Below, piece after piece: positions 22,239 through 33,250 of a stretch of 64,000 nucleotides of DNA (its first letter is position 1; the number at the start of each line of letters is the position of its first letter). Location: assembly GCA_902702965.1 (NCBI GenBank), contig CACRXP010000088.1:471851-535850 (forward strand). The letters are read 5' to 3'. The notes beneath the pieces are model-generated. The model saw only the letters and a program-made list of their open reading frames with translations. It ran no database searches and was not told the origin of the DNA. The DNA comes from Spirometra erinaceieuropaei. Its lineage: Eukaryota > Platyhelminthes > Cestoda > Diphyllobothriidea > Diphyllobothriidae. The translations under genes and the position numbers were made by a program.

Positions 22239-22697
22239 GTAAGAAAGCAAATTGTCAGGTCTAAGGCGCCCTTAAGCATGATGGAGCCGGAGGTATTTTG
22301 TTGTACATAGCTGTCGTGGGTGTGAACATTGAGACGGTCAATGCTTGGAGGTAGGAGAAGGTAATAGGTACCTTCCGTATCAGAAGTTACATTGCACAAA
22401 GTTAAAGTATCTTGGAGGTAAGTCAACTGCTTTGGTTTCGGTTAGCATTTGGGTTAGGTTTAGGTTTAGAGTTGAGAAGAAACTGAACACCATTTCATAT
22501 ACGGCCTAAGGAGGCACAAATACGCTTCTTGTTCGGAAAATGTATTAGGTATTTGTGCTAATGAGTACCTGCCGGTACGCCAGATTATAACTTCAGTCAT
22601 TCTCACACAATCACCTTTCAATTCAAAATACTGCATCCAACTACTCAATTGGATGTAAAGGAAGCTGAATCCTTGTCTTCCAACCGATTTTGAGCAG

Positions 22698-22715
22698 GAA
22701 TAGAGAGACCTGAGA
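22698..22715 (+). CDS. Candidate micro-exon 3 (18 nt, symmetric)
   Basis: It is bounded by a pyrimidine-rich stretch ending TTTTGAGCAG and by the strong donor GTAAGTGG. Of three phases only the one matching micro-exons 1 and 2 is open, giving IERPE between split codons. At 18 nt it could be chance, but length, phase and donor all agree with the neighbours. Confidence 0.35.
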
Positions 22716-23654
22716 GTAAGTGGTTAAAAAAAACTTTGCTTCAAATGAAATCACTTTAGGATGTTACGTATCCTTGGAATGTTCCGTCATTGAGCAATGA
22801 ATGTATTTTCGGAAATATTTTCCAGGTTGCCAAAGGTTACGGTTGGGGTTAATAAAATTTAGAGCTGTATTAATGTTAGAATACGGGAATAGATACCCTT
22901 CCACACATTAGGAGGACTGTTACTTGTTAACTGGGACACCTAAGAACGAAATTATTCAATTTGTTTAACACAACTTCCCCATTCCCACGACTCTAGAAGA
23001 CAACGGATAATTTCAAGTCAGACAAATCACTGCCATCTATGAAACTCACAAAATTAATTCACATCTCCCGAATAACCGGTTCGCCCCACGCCTTACCACT
23101 TGATACGTTTACATAAAAGCTCAGCTATCTCTCAAAGCATGTGATATTGTTAAAGGGAAGTGTTATTATAAAGGGCTGTCAGCTACATAATTACAGTTTA
23201 GGGAGTGTGGTAAAACCACTGTCACATTCCTCAATGTTAACTCTAGGTCGAAGCAGTTTGCAATTTCAGCCAACTCTTGGGGAACGGCATCACACAAGAG
23301 TGCATTGTTATGGGGACAGTTCTCCAACTAGGCTTCTCTAATGACCTGGAAGTTACTTCTGCAGAAAATTTATATTTTACATTTAAAAAATGAAATGTCT
23401 TGCTGCTTAAGCCATCACTTTCGTGGAGACTACTGATCGGGAGAAAATAAACCAAACAGTCGGGCTCACACCGCGTTAGCGAATGAAAGAAACCCATGAG
23501 TTACTCAACCGAAAAACGTCCCTATCAAGAAAGATGATTTTTAGTTTGGCCACATTTTCTCAAGCGGTGTCAAGAAGAGGAGATAATGTGTAAGCCTCTA
23601 TAGTATAAGTTATAGCATGTGGCGTATTTTTAGGAAGCAGTATTGAAATTCTGA
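22716..23654. other. No gene or further micro-exon recognised
   Basis: No other acceptor-to-donor pair enclosing a phase-matched open segment was found by eye here. Confidence 0.4.
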
Positions 23655-23850
23655 ACTAGGGCCTTGGATAGAAAGGATTGCTTAAAAGAGAGTGTAATAC
23701 TGATTAGCATGCAGCATAACCTCGAGATATTCGAGCGATGCCAGGACGCCGGCTTTGAAATGCGCATTTTCTCAACCAATTGCAAGATTCACACTTGTCA
23801 GAAATCACTAGGTAAATAGCATGAATTTTTTCAATCGATTTTAGGCAACG
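23655..23850. repeat. FB-A remnant
   Basis: It keeps left-arm landmarks in order: GATTAGCATGCAGCATAA, ACGCCGGCTTTGAAATG, AATAGCATGAATTTTTTCAA and CGATTTTAGGCAACG. The rest of the hairpin is gone. Confidence 0.5.
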
Positions 23851-23869
23851 GTAGGATGAAGGACCCCAT

Positions 23870-24520
23870 TTAACTGTCGGCAGACTGTGAATTCTGTCAT
23901 ACGGGAATGTTGATGATGGGGGTTTTACGGTTGGGGCATTACGTCAGACAGTAAGCTGACGAGCTGCAAGGGAACGCAGAAATCGTTTGGATTTCAGCCA
24001 AACGTCTTGCCGTACGTCTTCGTATGGCGACGAAAATAAACGCGTCATGTGAGCCTTGTAGTCATCCGGTGGATTCTAGGTGAGTTACTTGGGAAATCCT
24101 GCTTGGGCAGTCAGCTTACTGCATCAGATTTGGTGGATTCCAGACGTTGCAGTAGGTTGGGCGGGTAACTTGGCCCAAATGTGATTAAACTCGCGTCATC
24201 CGGCGGGGCCTCGTAGCTCAGGTGGTTAGAGTGTTGCTTGTACTAAAGCCTTTATCTTATTGTCGTGGGTTCGAATCCGACCAAGGCGCCGAGGTTTGCA
24301 CAGTTGGGCCAATATGAATTATACAAAATCTGTCAAAAAAATCCATGAATTAAAAAGTAAGTAAAAAGTAACTTTCAAAATATGACCGAGTTTGAGTAGT
24401 AGTTCGAGATCAGAGGAGGTAATTGGTATCGGCAGTGTAGTGCCTGCAACGGCCTGCAAATGGATGTCAAGATAAAACCACATATGAAAAGATCCACAGT
24501 CTTCCAACAGTCAAGTGGGA
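23870..24520. repeat. Repeat family R8, copy a, split by SINE1
   Basis: The parts 23870-24046 and 24353-24520 together match the uninterrupted copy at 62455-62790: ACGGGAATG, CAGTAAGCTGACGA, GTTTGGATTTC, then after the SINE GAGTTTGAGTAGTAG, GGCAGTGTAGTG and GATCCACAGTCT. The pair is a natural filled/empty site. Confidence 0.65.
24047..24352 (+). repeat. SINE1 copy, plus orientation, well preserved
   Basis: It begins near GTGAGCCTTGTAGTCATCCG and ends after the tail TATGAATTATACAAAATCTG. The tRNA-like part has an A box (TAGCTCAGGTGGTTAGAG) at about 24213-24230 and a B box (GGGTTCGAATCC) at about 24267-24278. About 160 bp of the element precede the tRNA-like part, which is unusual for a tRNA-derived SINE. 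Confidence 0.75.
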
Positions 24521-24849
24521 TGCCCTTCACTCTATCGTTGCCCGATTTTACTTCATAGGATCTGCATGAGCAAAAACATACTTTTGCACCAAACTACATT
24601 TTCGCCGAATTTTCACTCAAAGAAATCTACTTTTTGGTTTTAGACAGTGTTTAGATTCCTCTGCACTGTATGAATGCGACCAGCAATTGCACTTCCTTTC
24701 AAAATTTTACAAACTATAAGCGCTACACTTGCCCTTCAAGAAAGAGCATGCAATGCCAGAGTAGCACTCACTGGTCGAAGCCCTCCGGCAACCACACATT
24801 GCTCTTGTCTTTGTCAGCAATTCTATTCTCTCTGTATTGCAGGTCGCTG

Positions 24850-25115
24850 TGCGGCTGCTGGCGGGGCAAGATATTGGGCCCCAAGAGCGAATGCGTCCTG
24901 TAACGCGGTCGGCGAGCGCCCCTCTACCATTGGCTATTCCACCTCGCAACCGACGGGCCAACGAGACCGTGGCCCAGAGCTTCTAACCAGCAGGTCCCGG
25001 GATCGAGCCCCTTGTGTCGCACACCTCGGGGTCAGGTATAACTGGCTGACGATGGATAATTAGCCAGAAATGGCCACGTCAGTCTCCTTTGTATTTATCG
25101 ATTATGTTACTCTGT
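24850..25115 (+). repeat. SINE2 copy with tail joined to head
   Basis: The tail block (GCTGTGCGGCTGCTGG, GCGAGCGCCCCTCTACCATT) comes first and runs straight into the head (CAACCGACGGGCCAACGAG, a tRNA-like stretch with GGGATCGAGCCCC) and body (AACTGGCTGACGATGG, AGCCAGAAATGGCCA). This order suggests head-to-tail tandem units. Confidence 0.65.
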
Positions 25116-25224
25116 ATAAAAACATGCAGTTCTTCATGCTTATGCTGAACAGCGCTCCAACATTTTCACAGTAGATATAGACCGCGTCATATGTCCTAAA
25201 TGGAGTATTGGCAAACGGAAAGAT

Positions 25225-27245
25225 GTGATGTTATTGAATTAACAGTTCGCGCTCTTAAGAATTTCCTAATTTTAATGCTTTTTAGAATAAAAGACTTCAT
25301 TTTCGAATAAAAGACGTAACTGCCGGTGAAATGCACACACAAGGGACGGTTTACGTTTCCTTTCTATATAATTGTTTCGGATGTCATGGAGACACTTAAA
25401 ATCGACTGGAAAATATCATATCACTGGGATAATTTTCTTAAAGTGCGCTTTTTGAGGAAGATTGGAAAGGTGCGCATCAAAGAGTTAGCAAGTAAAGTAA
25501 ATCGGAAACTTCATGAAATGTGCTGAAACTTACGCATCAATGCTAATTACTCGTAAAACGACATAGGGGAATGGACCAAAGCTCCGGATTAACAGTAAAC
25601 AACTTTAGGCAAACTGAAAATATAAATAAATACTGAAAGTTATATTATGTTAAAAAATAACGTTTTGGGAAGCTGTAAAATCCAACAGCGTCAAAAATTG
25701 TTATAACTGTGTAGACTAATGCATTAGGTTACAGAAAACCCGTTTATGCAAGAGATTGAGTAGATGAAACTGCGTAAGTAAAACAACGTTTCAAAGCAGC
25801 ACTTTATTGAAGCTTACACTTTAATTTTTTCAGGAATTAGTGGAATTTCAGGTATTCCGGTTGACGAACGGACTACAGCTTAAGACTCCAAGACGGTTTC
25901 TCGAGAATTGGTTGTGTCTACTTCGTTTTGTACATTTTCTGATATGTTGTTGACTACGGCAAACAGGCATTCGCTGGGTTTCGCCGATAGGGAAATAATT
26001 TTTCTAATAAGATCACACGTTGACAGACCGATCAGTGACTAATAAACTTAAATAGAACTCTTTCATATTGACCCAACTGTGAAAAACTCGGCGCCCCGGT
26101 GGGATTCAAACCCACACAGTAAGGGGCAGGCTTTAATACAGCCAACGCTTTAACCATTTGAGCTACGAGACCCCGCCGGACGACGCAGATTTAATCATAT
26201 TTTGGTCAAGTTACCCGCCCAACCTACTGCAACGTCCGGAATCCACCAAACCTGCTACAGTATGTTAACTGCCCAAGCAGGATTTCCTACGTAATTCACC
26301 TAGAATCCACCAGATGACTACCAGGCTCACGTATGAATTATTCAAAATCTGCCAAAATATCTATAAATTAAATAGAACTGGCAGCCGTGATAGGGAATAA
26401 AATACTTTTCATATCGCCATCGCCAGAGAGAAAAAGAACGCTCATAACGACGGTCAGCAGTGAATACGCCTTAAATCAACTAGAATTCTTTTTCTAGTTA
26501 GTCGCCTCTTAAATAGATACTTTGGAAGGGCGTTTCGCTGACGGTAGTTTACGTACTTTGTCTTTTTCCAATGCAAAATTTAAAATATTTTGTTGACTTT
26601 CTTACTTTCCTGACAGATTGTGATGTTTCATCTGTTGCGAACGAAAGAATCCACCTTTTTCTATACATTGGAATCTTTTTCGCTAGGTCTGTTTACTTTT
26701 AGGCTCTGTTCTACGATCGTAAACACACACGACAGTGCCCGTTACGCTTTTAAATTACGCATTAGCAGAAACTAGACCCTAAAAATATACAGTATGCTTA
26801 AAATTTGGCGTAGTCACTTGGTGGAGGACAAGAAAGACGGCAAAAAATATGGAAGTTTAAACAAACAATTGCCAGTAGATGTTATGACTGCGTTTCATGG
26901 CACACAGGCGCATAGATTTGTAAATCTTCCTCTTGAAATCAATAAAACTTCTGGTTTTTTTAAAATTTCCTCTTTGCATATATCTTGCTCCATCCGAGTT
27001 ACATGGTGAAGAAAAGTAATTTTTTAATGCGGCCACTTCTGTTTGGTAAAACTCTCGAGCTTATAATACGCCACTCTAATGGAAAAACACACATGGGTGC
27101 GTAAACGTAGTCTTGGAAAGCCATTAGCATAAGAAACTGACGGAATAAAAGGCAACGGCGATTTCTACTTGCATTTGCACACCTTATGATAATATTTTTT
27201 TCGAAGTAGCCTGAGTTTACGCAAACATAAAACCTCATTGAGAAA
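25225..27245. repeat. Repeat family R4, copy b (with SINE1 inserted)
   Basis: It aligns with 10.5-12.3 kb (GTTCGCGCTCTTAA, GACCGATCAGTGACTAATAA, TTTGTTGACTTTCTTAC, CTTGGTGGAGGAC, TTGCTCCATCCGAGTTACAT). A SINE1 copy splits it at 26060-26367. It contains no conserved long frame. Confidence 0.55.
26060..26367 (-). repeat. SINE1 copy with perfect 12-bp target duplication
   Basis: The sequence TTAAATAGAACT flanks it at 26048-26059 and 26368-26379. On the minus strand it has a B box (GGGTTTGAATCC) and an A box (TAGCTCAAATGGTTAAAG). The 12-bp duplication points to LINE-assisted retroposition. The tRNA-like part is near its 3' end (plus coordinates about 26085-26175), with about 190 bp upstream of it. 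Confidence 0.85.
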
Positions 27246-27269
27246 AATAAACGTATACAAGAAAAATCT

Positions 27270-28110
27270 GCAGTGAATACGCTCTAGATCAGTTGAAAGG
27301 CTTTATCTAATAATTTGCCCCTCTAAGAAGCGCTTTCGTTAGATATTTTGCTGACGTTTGTCTGCGCGCTGTACCTTTTTTCAGGGTAAAGTTGAGGGTA
27401 AAAATTGCAACGTTTGGTCGGCTTTCTCACTTCAGTGAAAAATAATGATGCTTATTTTGCTGCCATCGAAAGGAACAACCTTTTTCTTTATATTAGAGTC
27501 CTTTTCGCTATCACTGTTTGTTTTAGGTTATTTTCTGCCACTATGAGTGAGCGGAAGAATGGTCGTATAAATAGTAGCCTATTGCTCAAGAAGCTGGGGC
27601 TCTACCCGTTCCGTTTCTAAATTATGCATTAGTTGGGACTGGACCATACAGAAAAGCATTTTATCATATGCTTACAAGCGTACCTAGCCACTTGGTGGAG
27701 GACCTTTTCGCTCTCATTTGTTTAATCAGCAAAGGGTAGGCAAATGTCGGAGCTGCTAGACAAAAAATTGCCTATAGGCGTTATTGCTGTATTTAAGGGT
27801 ATATAATAGCGCAGATTTGCAAATCTGACTTTTTCTACGTCGATAAAACCTCTGGTTTCCTGAAAGTTACCCATTTGCTAACATTCTGCTCCATCCAATT
27901 TACATGGTGGAATGATTGGATTATGATTACTGTCTTCCAACAGAAAGGCAAGCATGTGTGCACGGACTTGGTCAAGGAGAACCATTAGCATAGAAAACTG
28001 CCCGAATGCAATGTGACGTAGATTTCCGCCCTAGTATGTGAACATTTTTAATGGACAAAATATATTCTGTACGCAGAAAAAACATTTTCCGCAACAAGTT
28101 AGAATGTTGA
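27270..28110. repeat. Repeat family R4, unit c (tandem to copy b)
   Basis: This repeats the second half of copy b in the same orientation directly after it: CAGTGAATACGC, TTTGCTGACGTTTGTCTGCG, CAACGTTTGGTCGGC, GGACTGGACCATACAG, CACTTGGTGGAGGACC and TCTGCTCCATCCAATTTACAT recur in order. Confidence 0.6.
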
Positions 28111-30261
28111 ATAAAATGTACTTAGGAATAATTCTCCCAATTTTCCTTACCTCGTTTTAGGAGTTATGTCAAATACTGCATGAAGTACCTTAAGAATATG
28201 TCTCACATAAATGAACGATGTAAAATCAGCTAGGTAATTCATTCTAACCGAGGCCAAATTTTAACTTTTCAGCTAATGTTGCTCGAGTACAGCCATCTAC
28301 TTTGACTTCGGCCACTCCTTCTAAGAGCAGTGTGAATGATTTAAACGTATACTTCAGAAGAAATATGCAACAAATAGTTCAAAAACCACGAAAACTATCT
28401 GTAAAGTGCTACAGCGGGGACGTAATAAGTGCCAGTCTGTAAGGGCCCTTTGTTGAGAACCTAGGCGACAACTGTATCCTCCACCTCTTTAGAATGTGAT
28501 TTACGATGCATTTTGGACGTAAATATCGATGTAGATAATATCATTCTGCGTAAATATCGATGTCCGTGAGTATAAAAATGCTCCTACAGTTCCGTAAATC
28601 AGAGGTCTACAAATGCATATTCAGAATATGCTCTCGATAAACAGATAGATGCACTCCTACAACGTGTATAAAATTTGGGATTCAACTGTGATATTCAAGT
28701 TTCAGCTCAAGCAGAGCAAATAGCAAAAATGGAATCAAGGGTGGGCCGGATTTACTCTGTAACCTATAGAGAGAGGTAAAAAAACAAACGGCCATAATTA
28801 TCTTCCTTCTCCCATCAGAATACGGGCACCAGGGCTGTTGGCTTGACCGGTGGAAGCTGCAGGGTCTCTGCGCACAGAACCGGTTGGGATAACCTGATTG
28901 ACATTTCCACTGCCATCGCAAGTAGGCCAGATGCGCTTAAGCAAGTGTGTCCGCCTTATGAGAGCTTACTGAGTACTTACGCATGTCTATCGAGATTTAC
29001 CTCCCAGCATAGACGTGGATATCTGGACAGAATCAGCATGTCCTGATGTCTCTCTGTCGTATCCTTAATCCACCTCACCCCCGCCCTCTTACTTATCTGT
29101 CACTTATCAGCCTGTACAAAATTTATCTCAGAACAGGATCTAGTGATTAGAACTCGCGCAAAGCAGGAAGAACATGCAGTCCTTCTCGCAGCAAGTCATT
29201 GCCTCTCAATTGTCTGCTCCTATCAGCATGTTTCGTCTGATGCTGCTGCTGCTGCTCAGTAAACATGAAACCGTTTGCATGTACAGGGCTGCAGAACGGT
29301 CCGCGTTCGGAGCAACCCCAGTCGGTGATAAGCACGCTTGTACTTACTGGCAGTGACTCAGATATGAAGATGACAGGTTGAGTGTCATTTATCTGCCGAT
29401 GGTGGGGGAAGGGGGTGCTGTTAGGCATGCCTGCACGGTACGAAGACATCTAGGCAGGAGGCGGAGGGGGCGATTTAGGCGATCGCTCTGCCCTAAGACC
29501 CATATAATTCAGCTCATAAGTGGCCCAGCAGCATACGATCATCCGGGTAGTTATGGCTTCATTTTACAGACATAGGACGATGTAGAGATGTTAAGATTTA
29601 GTGATTTACGGCATTGTGGGAATAGGACGAAGCCACTTCCATCACCGGTCGGTTTACAGGCTCGGACATTTGACTGGTGCCTAGAAGAGGGAAGAGAGTG
29701 GGATTAACGCTGTGAGACCAACCCTTTAGTGGCTTAGCGGTGAGGATGTGTTCTCAGGAGGCTACAATCATCAGGACAAATCCCTTGTTTAAAAGGGAAG
29801 ACAGAAATCACCAGATGAGGGGTTTATTGTGTACAGAATCCTGAGTTGTTCTCGCAGGCGGCTGTGGCCGTTAGCTAATCCAGGGCTGCTGTTGACTGCG
29901 TCCATTAATGCTTGAGTGTTCACGAGGCAGTCGTAGCAGGGTGGCGCTCGAGCTCTGCGGAAGGGTAGATTTCTCTGGTATGCAACCAGTACTCAAAGGT
30001 TCGTCCCCGTGCAGGGTGATCTCTCTAGGATTTTCGTCAGCTGTCGTAAACATTCAACACACGGATAATCCAATGACAGGGGTAAATAGAAAGGTTTATT
30101 GTAATGGATAGAAAACCGAATGTAGTACGAAAAGGTCGAAAATTCCACACAGATCCACTGATTCAGGGTAAAGGCTCAAGGTAGGTGGAGTTTGAGGCTT
30201 CCACTGGGGAGACAGTAAATCTGTCCAAGTGCCATGATCTTCCTATTCCATATTCCGTGCT
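28111..30261. other. No gene seen
   Basis: A 15-bp phrase CGTAAATATCGATGT occurs twice near 28.52-28.56 kb. Frames of 60-100 codons at 28.7-29.6 kb overlap on both strands and have no recognised domain. Confidence 0.4.
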
Positions 30262-30620
30262 GAGACTTCGCCTAGGCGCGGAGGAATTAACCACGCGGGG
30301 AACGCACAAATGAACACTTCTCCCAACACTGGGGTTGGTGCGTCAGATGGTCGAGCCATTATCACACCAACATCCAACGCACGTGATGAAATTGCAGCTC
30401 GAATGTCGGCCATCAAGCAATTAGCACACCAAGCGCGACGATCCCGGATGAAGGGGGCAGCCGTGAATGTTCATAGGTATGCGGTAGCATGGCTACTACA
30501 TCCGCAGCCCCTTGTGCATCAACCACCCGTTTCTGCTTTTGTCTCTGATGATGGGTTCGTGCAGGAATCCGAAACATCAGGCTGATAAAGCTCTTGTCCC
30601 GGCGATCGTGTCTCCTTCTT
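30262..30620 (+). repeat. Repeat family R5, copy 2
   Basis: It is collinear with 5060-5455 from GAGACTTCGCCTAGGCG to GCTCTTGTCC. An open frame of 91 codons lies inside it but is not kept in the other copy, so it is not called a gene. It ends with the hammerhead-like core. Confidence 0.6.
30545..30575 (+). ncRNA. Hammerhead-like ribozyme core, second copy
   Basis: CTGATGA (30545-30551), a GGGTTC/GAATCC stem and GAAAC (30571-30575) are kept, with loop GTGCAG replacing GAGCAA of the first copy. Loop change with stem and core kept is what selection on an RNA fold would give, but two copies are too few to prove it. Confidence 0.35.
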
Positions 30621-31360
30621 CAAAATCTGTCCTGCATTTACACTAAATGGCACAAGAGACTACAAATCTGTCAGCTTATGTCTTCCACTTTCTATCTCTT
30701 TTTTCCTGCTTATTAAAACAAACTGGTCTGGTTGGATTCAGTCGCTACAGCAGCAGTGGGGACAATCTGCCCAACTGATGTGTATTGCATTTGCCGAGGA
30801 GTGGCGTTCAAGGGGGGGGGCATCGGCAACTGCGACTTTGTAGACGCGAGGGCGTCCGAGTTAAAGTCAATCGAGTGGATGCAGGGCCGCACGTCTGGAG
30901 CCGCTCGCTGCGAAGGTGAATGACCTTGACAAAACGGGGCCTTGAACAAGGACGCCAGACTGTCCACGATGGCAGCCCACAACCACGCCGTAATAAATCT
31001 GACGCGCCCGAACCTATCATGACGCTCTTAAAGTCATGGTTTGGAAGGCTGCCAGTTGACGGGCTAGCTCGAACCGCATGGTCAGTACTTTTGTGCATGT
31101 GGGGTCGAGGGATTGAGAGTCAGACTTAATGGAGCCTTTTCAATGTAGCCCTTACAGCGCCTTCATTTTTGTGTGAGATACGAATCGTTCATTGCATTGC
31201 AGAGCATGAATCACCCGCGCAAGTGGGAGGCACATCGTTTTGGGCATTTTGGTGCAAGACCCACCGATCGGACCGTGTGTGACACGTGCAGACCAACTGC
31301 CGCGGGTCCCTCAACCATTAACTCCTTAACATGACCTTCACGAAACGTTTGCGCGCCCGC
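30621..31360. other. No gene seen
   Basis: Overlapping short frames on both strands at 30.7-31.1 kb have no recognised domain. Confidence 0.4.
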
Positions 31361-31530
31361 ACGACCCGTTGGGAGCAGGTCGTGGGTGTGGCACGCGTAG
31401 ACGGACTGATTGGCCCGCCTCTGCTCTTATTCGCCCTGTCTTGTCACCGGGCCCATGTGGGTGAGGGAGGAGTGCGGTATGCACTGCGAAAGTCTGCTTC
31501 ACTATAAACCGATCCACATGCAAGCCACCG
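31361..31530. repeat. Repeat family R3, copy 2
   Basis: It shares CACCGGGCCCATGTGGG, GTGCGGTATGCACTGCG and TTCACTATAAA with the R3 block at 9.6 kb. Confidence 0.55.
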
Positions 31531-32689
31531 TTTCACGCCAATTACGCCGTGGGCACACGGAAGGACATCCTCCTTCGCGATGATCAAACTGTCAGCAGGA
31601 GGAAACCAACTCCCTACCCTGTAGTTTAACTTCCATTCAATGACAGCTTTTCCTCCAGTGATTTGGCCGTGGTGAGTCCTTTTTCTCAGCACGAGCCGAG
31701 AGCGGAATGATTTACAGGTTAAATTAGCCTCTGTCCGGCGGGTTAATGGAACACCCTGGGCGAAGTGAAGAATCCTACTAGGTGCCTGCCGCCCACGATG
31801 ACAGGGGAAAAACCAGGCAGCCAACCTAGGTGGGCGTAGGGAGCTGTAACAGCCACCTGCTTCACATTAACAAAAAACAAACTCAATTTTAGAACATGGA
31901 GTGGGCGGAGGGCATTGAAGGTGTGTTTTAAGATGACAGAGACTGTGGGTGGCGGCCACCTCAGGCGAAGTTGTATAAATTAGCGTTTCAAGGAGAACCG
32001 GTGCCAGTTTGGTTTGAATTAATGCAAACAAACTAACTGCCGTTGAGGCGTTGACCACCCTGGCTTCTATTCCTTAACAGAGTCCGCATGTGGCGATTAG
32101 GGCGGGCTGAAGTCTGCTAAGCAATAAAAATATGGGAGTTTCAATAAATCCAGCAGCACTAATAAAACTAAAACCAGAATGCGTCCTGGCTTGACGGCAG
32201 TCTTTGAAGAAGGTAGCTTTTTTAAGAAATGCCCTTTACATACGCCGCCGAAACGTGGAGGACGCACATGTAGCCTCAATTAGGAATGGTCGCACTATCG
32301 GCTTCCCGAAACAAACATGCTTTATGTGGGTGGCCAATATCACAAAGAGGCGACCAACTGCCAGGATGAATTCGGTCAGATCATGATAGCACAGTGCGGA
32401 AAAACGACAGAGAATGGGGGGTAGTTTGATACGGTAGTGGCTCAAGCCTATCCTGCCTTCATTCAGCCTATCATGGCCTCCACCCCCAGCTGGAACCAGA
32501 AACACAAAGATACACTTGTTATCAAAGTTATGATTGGCTGAATTAAAGCAGACTAAGTCCGAAACTGCACAGGCCTCAATCGAACTGGGGAAACACGACT
32601 GGAAATTGAGGAATTCATTGTCTGTCGGCAGGTAGTGGATATTACGCGGATGTTCCGCTGTGGCTGATTGACTTCTTCCCAAATATTCA
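31531..32689. other. No gene assigned; one 153-codon minus frame
   Basis: A minus-strand open frame spans 32236-32697. Its sequence has hydrophobic and Cys-rich stretches but no motif I recognise, and it runs into repeat sequence at its 5' end. It is not called a gene. Confidence 0.4.
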
Positions 32690-32935
32690 TACATCAAATT
32701 TTGGTTTACGTCTATAGACCTTAGTATAAACTGATCTACCAGAGATAAACAGTTAACTTCTGAGGAAATGAAAACTTGACAGTTTCTAAACTGGGGTATC
32801 TGGTAAAAAGCACGCGCGGAATGCTGTGGGACTCACTGAAGAGCCGAACCCCTCGTAGTTGCGCCATGTTGCGGCCGACTATCGGCGAAGCACGCGTGTC
32901 TGGGCCCTTAGTTAGTACCTGTGCTGCTAGTATGG
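32690..32935. repeat. Snapback family FB-B, right half
   Basis: It holds the centre (GTCTATAGACCTTAGTATAA) and right arm (GAGCCGAACCCCTCGTAG, CGACTATCGGCGAAGCACG, GTACCTGTGCTGCTAGTATG). The arm is the inverted complement of the left arms at 36.7 and 44.3 kb. Confidence 0.6.
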
Positions 32936-32983
32936 TGCCTTCTAACGAAGATATTGTCCGCCCACTTTCCTCCGTTATTAGAT

Positions 32984-33250
32984 TTTTCGGAACGAGTGAG
33001 TTCCGTAAGAATGATCGCTGAGTGCCCCTCTAACATTGTATATTCCCGATCGAAACCGACAGGACAACGGTCCCGTGGTCCAGTGGTTAGAGGCGTTGGA
33101 CTTTTAACTAACAGGTTGCGAGTTCGAGCCTCGGGTGTTCCACACTTCGGGGTTAGGGATGACTGGCTGAGGACGGCCAGAAAGCCAGAAATGACCATTC
33201 CAGTCTCCCTTGTCTTTGTCGGTAATAACATTCTGAATATATTATCTGCC
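32984..33250 (+). repeat. SINE2 copy with intact tRNA-like head
   Basis: The head has an A-box-like GTGGTCCAGTGGTTAGAGG, then GTTGGACTTTTAACTAAC in the anticodon-arm position, and a B box (GCGAGTTCGAGCC). The body follows: TGACTGGCTGAGGACGG, CCATTCCAGTCTCCCTTGTC. A tail-type block (AACGAGTGAGTTCCG) precedes the head, as at 24.9 kb. Confidence 0.7.

Larger units (their letters stand above)
21308..22390 (+). repeat. Tandem duplication carrying a micro-exon, period about 685 bp
   Basis: The first ~390 bp from 21308 is repeated from 21993. Both copies begin GCGAGTT-ATGTC, share GTGCAGGGCGGGCAAATGGG and CAAAACTCCTACATACATA, include the identical-length exon, and end with GGTAGGAGAAGG-AATAGGTA. 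The copies differ by small indels and a few substitutions. A worn third trace of the exon start (AAGCAAGACAACTCTAATGC) lies just upstream at about 21.29 kb. Confidence 0.8.

Noticed and set aside
32236..32697. 153-codon minus-strand frame
   Set aside because: No motif, runs into FB-B repeat, and is within the length chance can give in 64 kb.
33074..33148. Functional tRNA gene in the SINE2 head
   Set aside because: It resembles a tRNA in the A and B boxes, but it continues into the SINE2 body and the same unit recurs at other loci.
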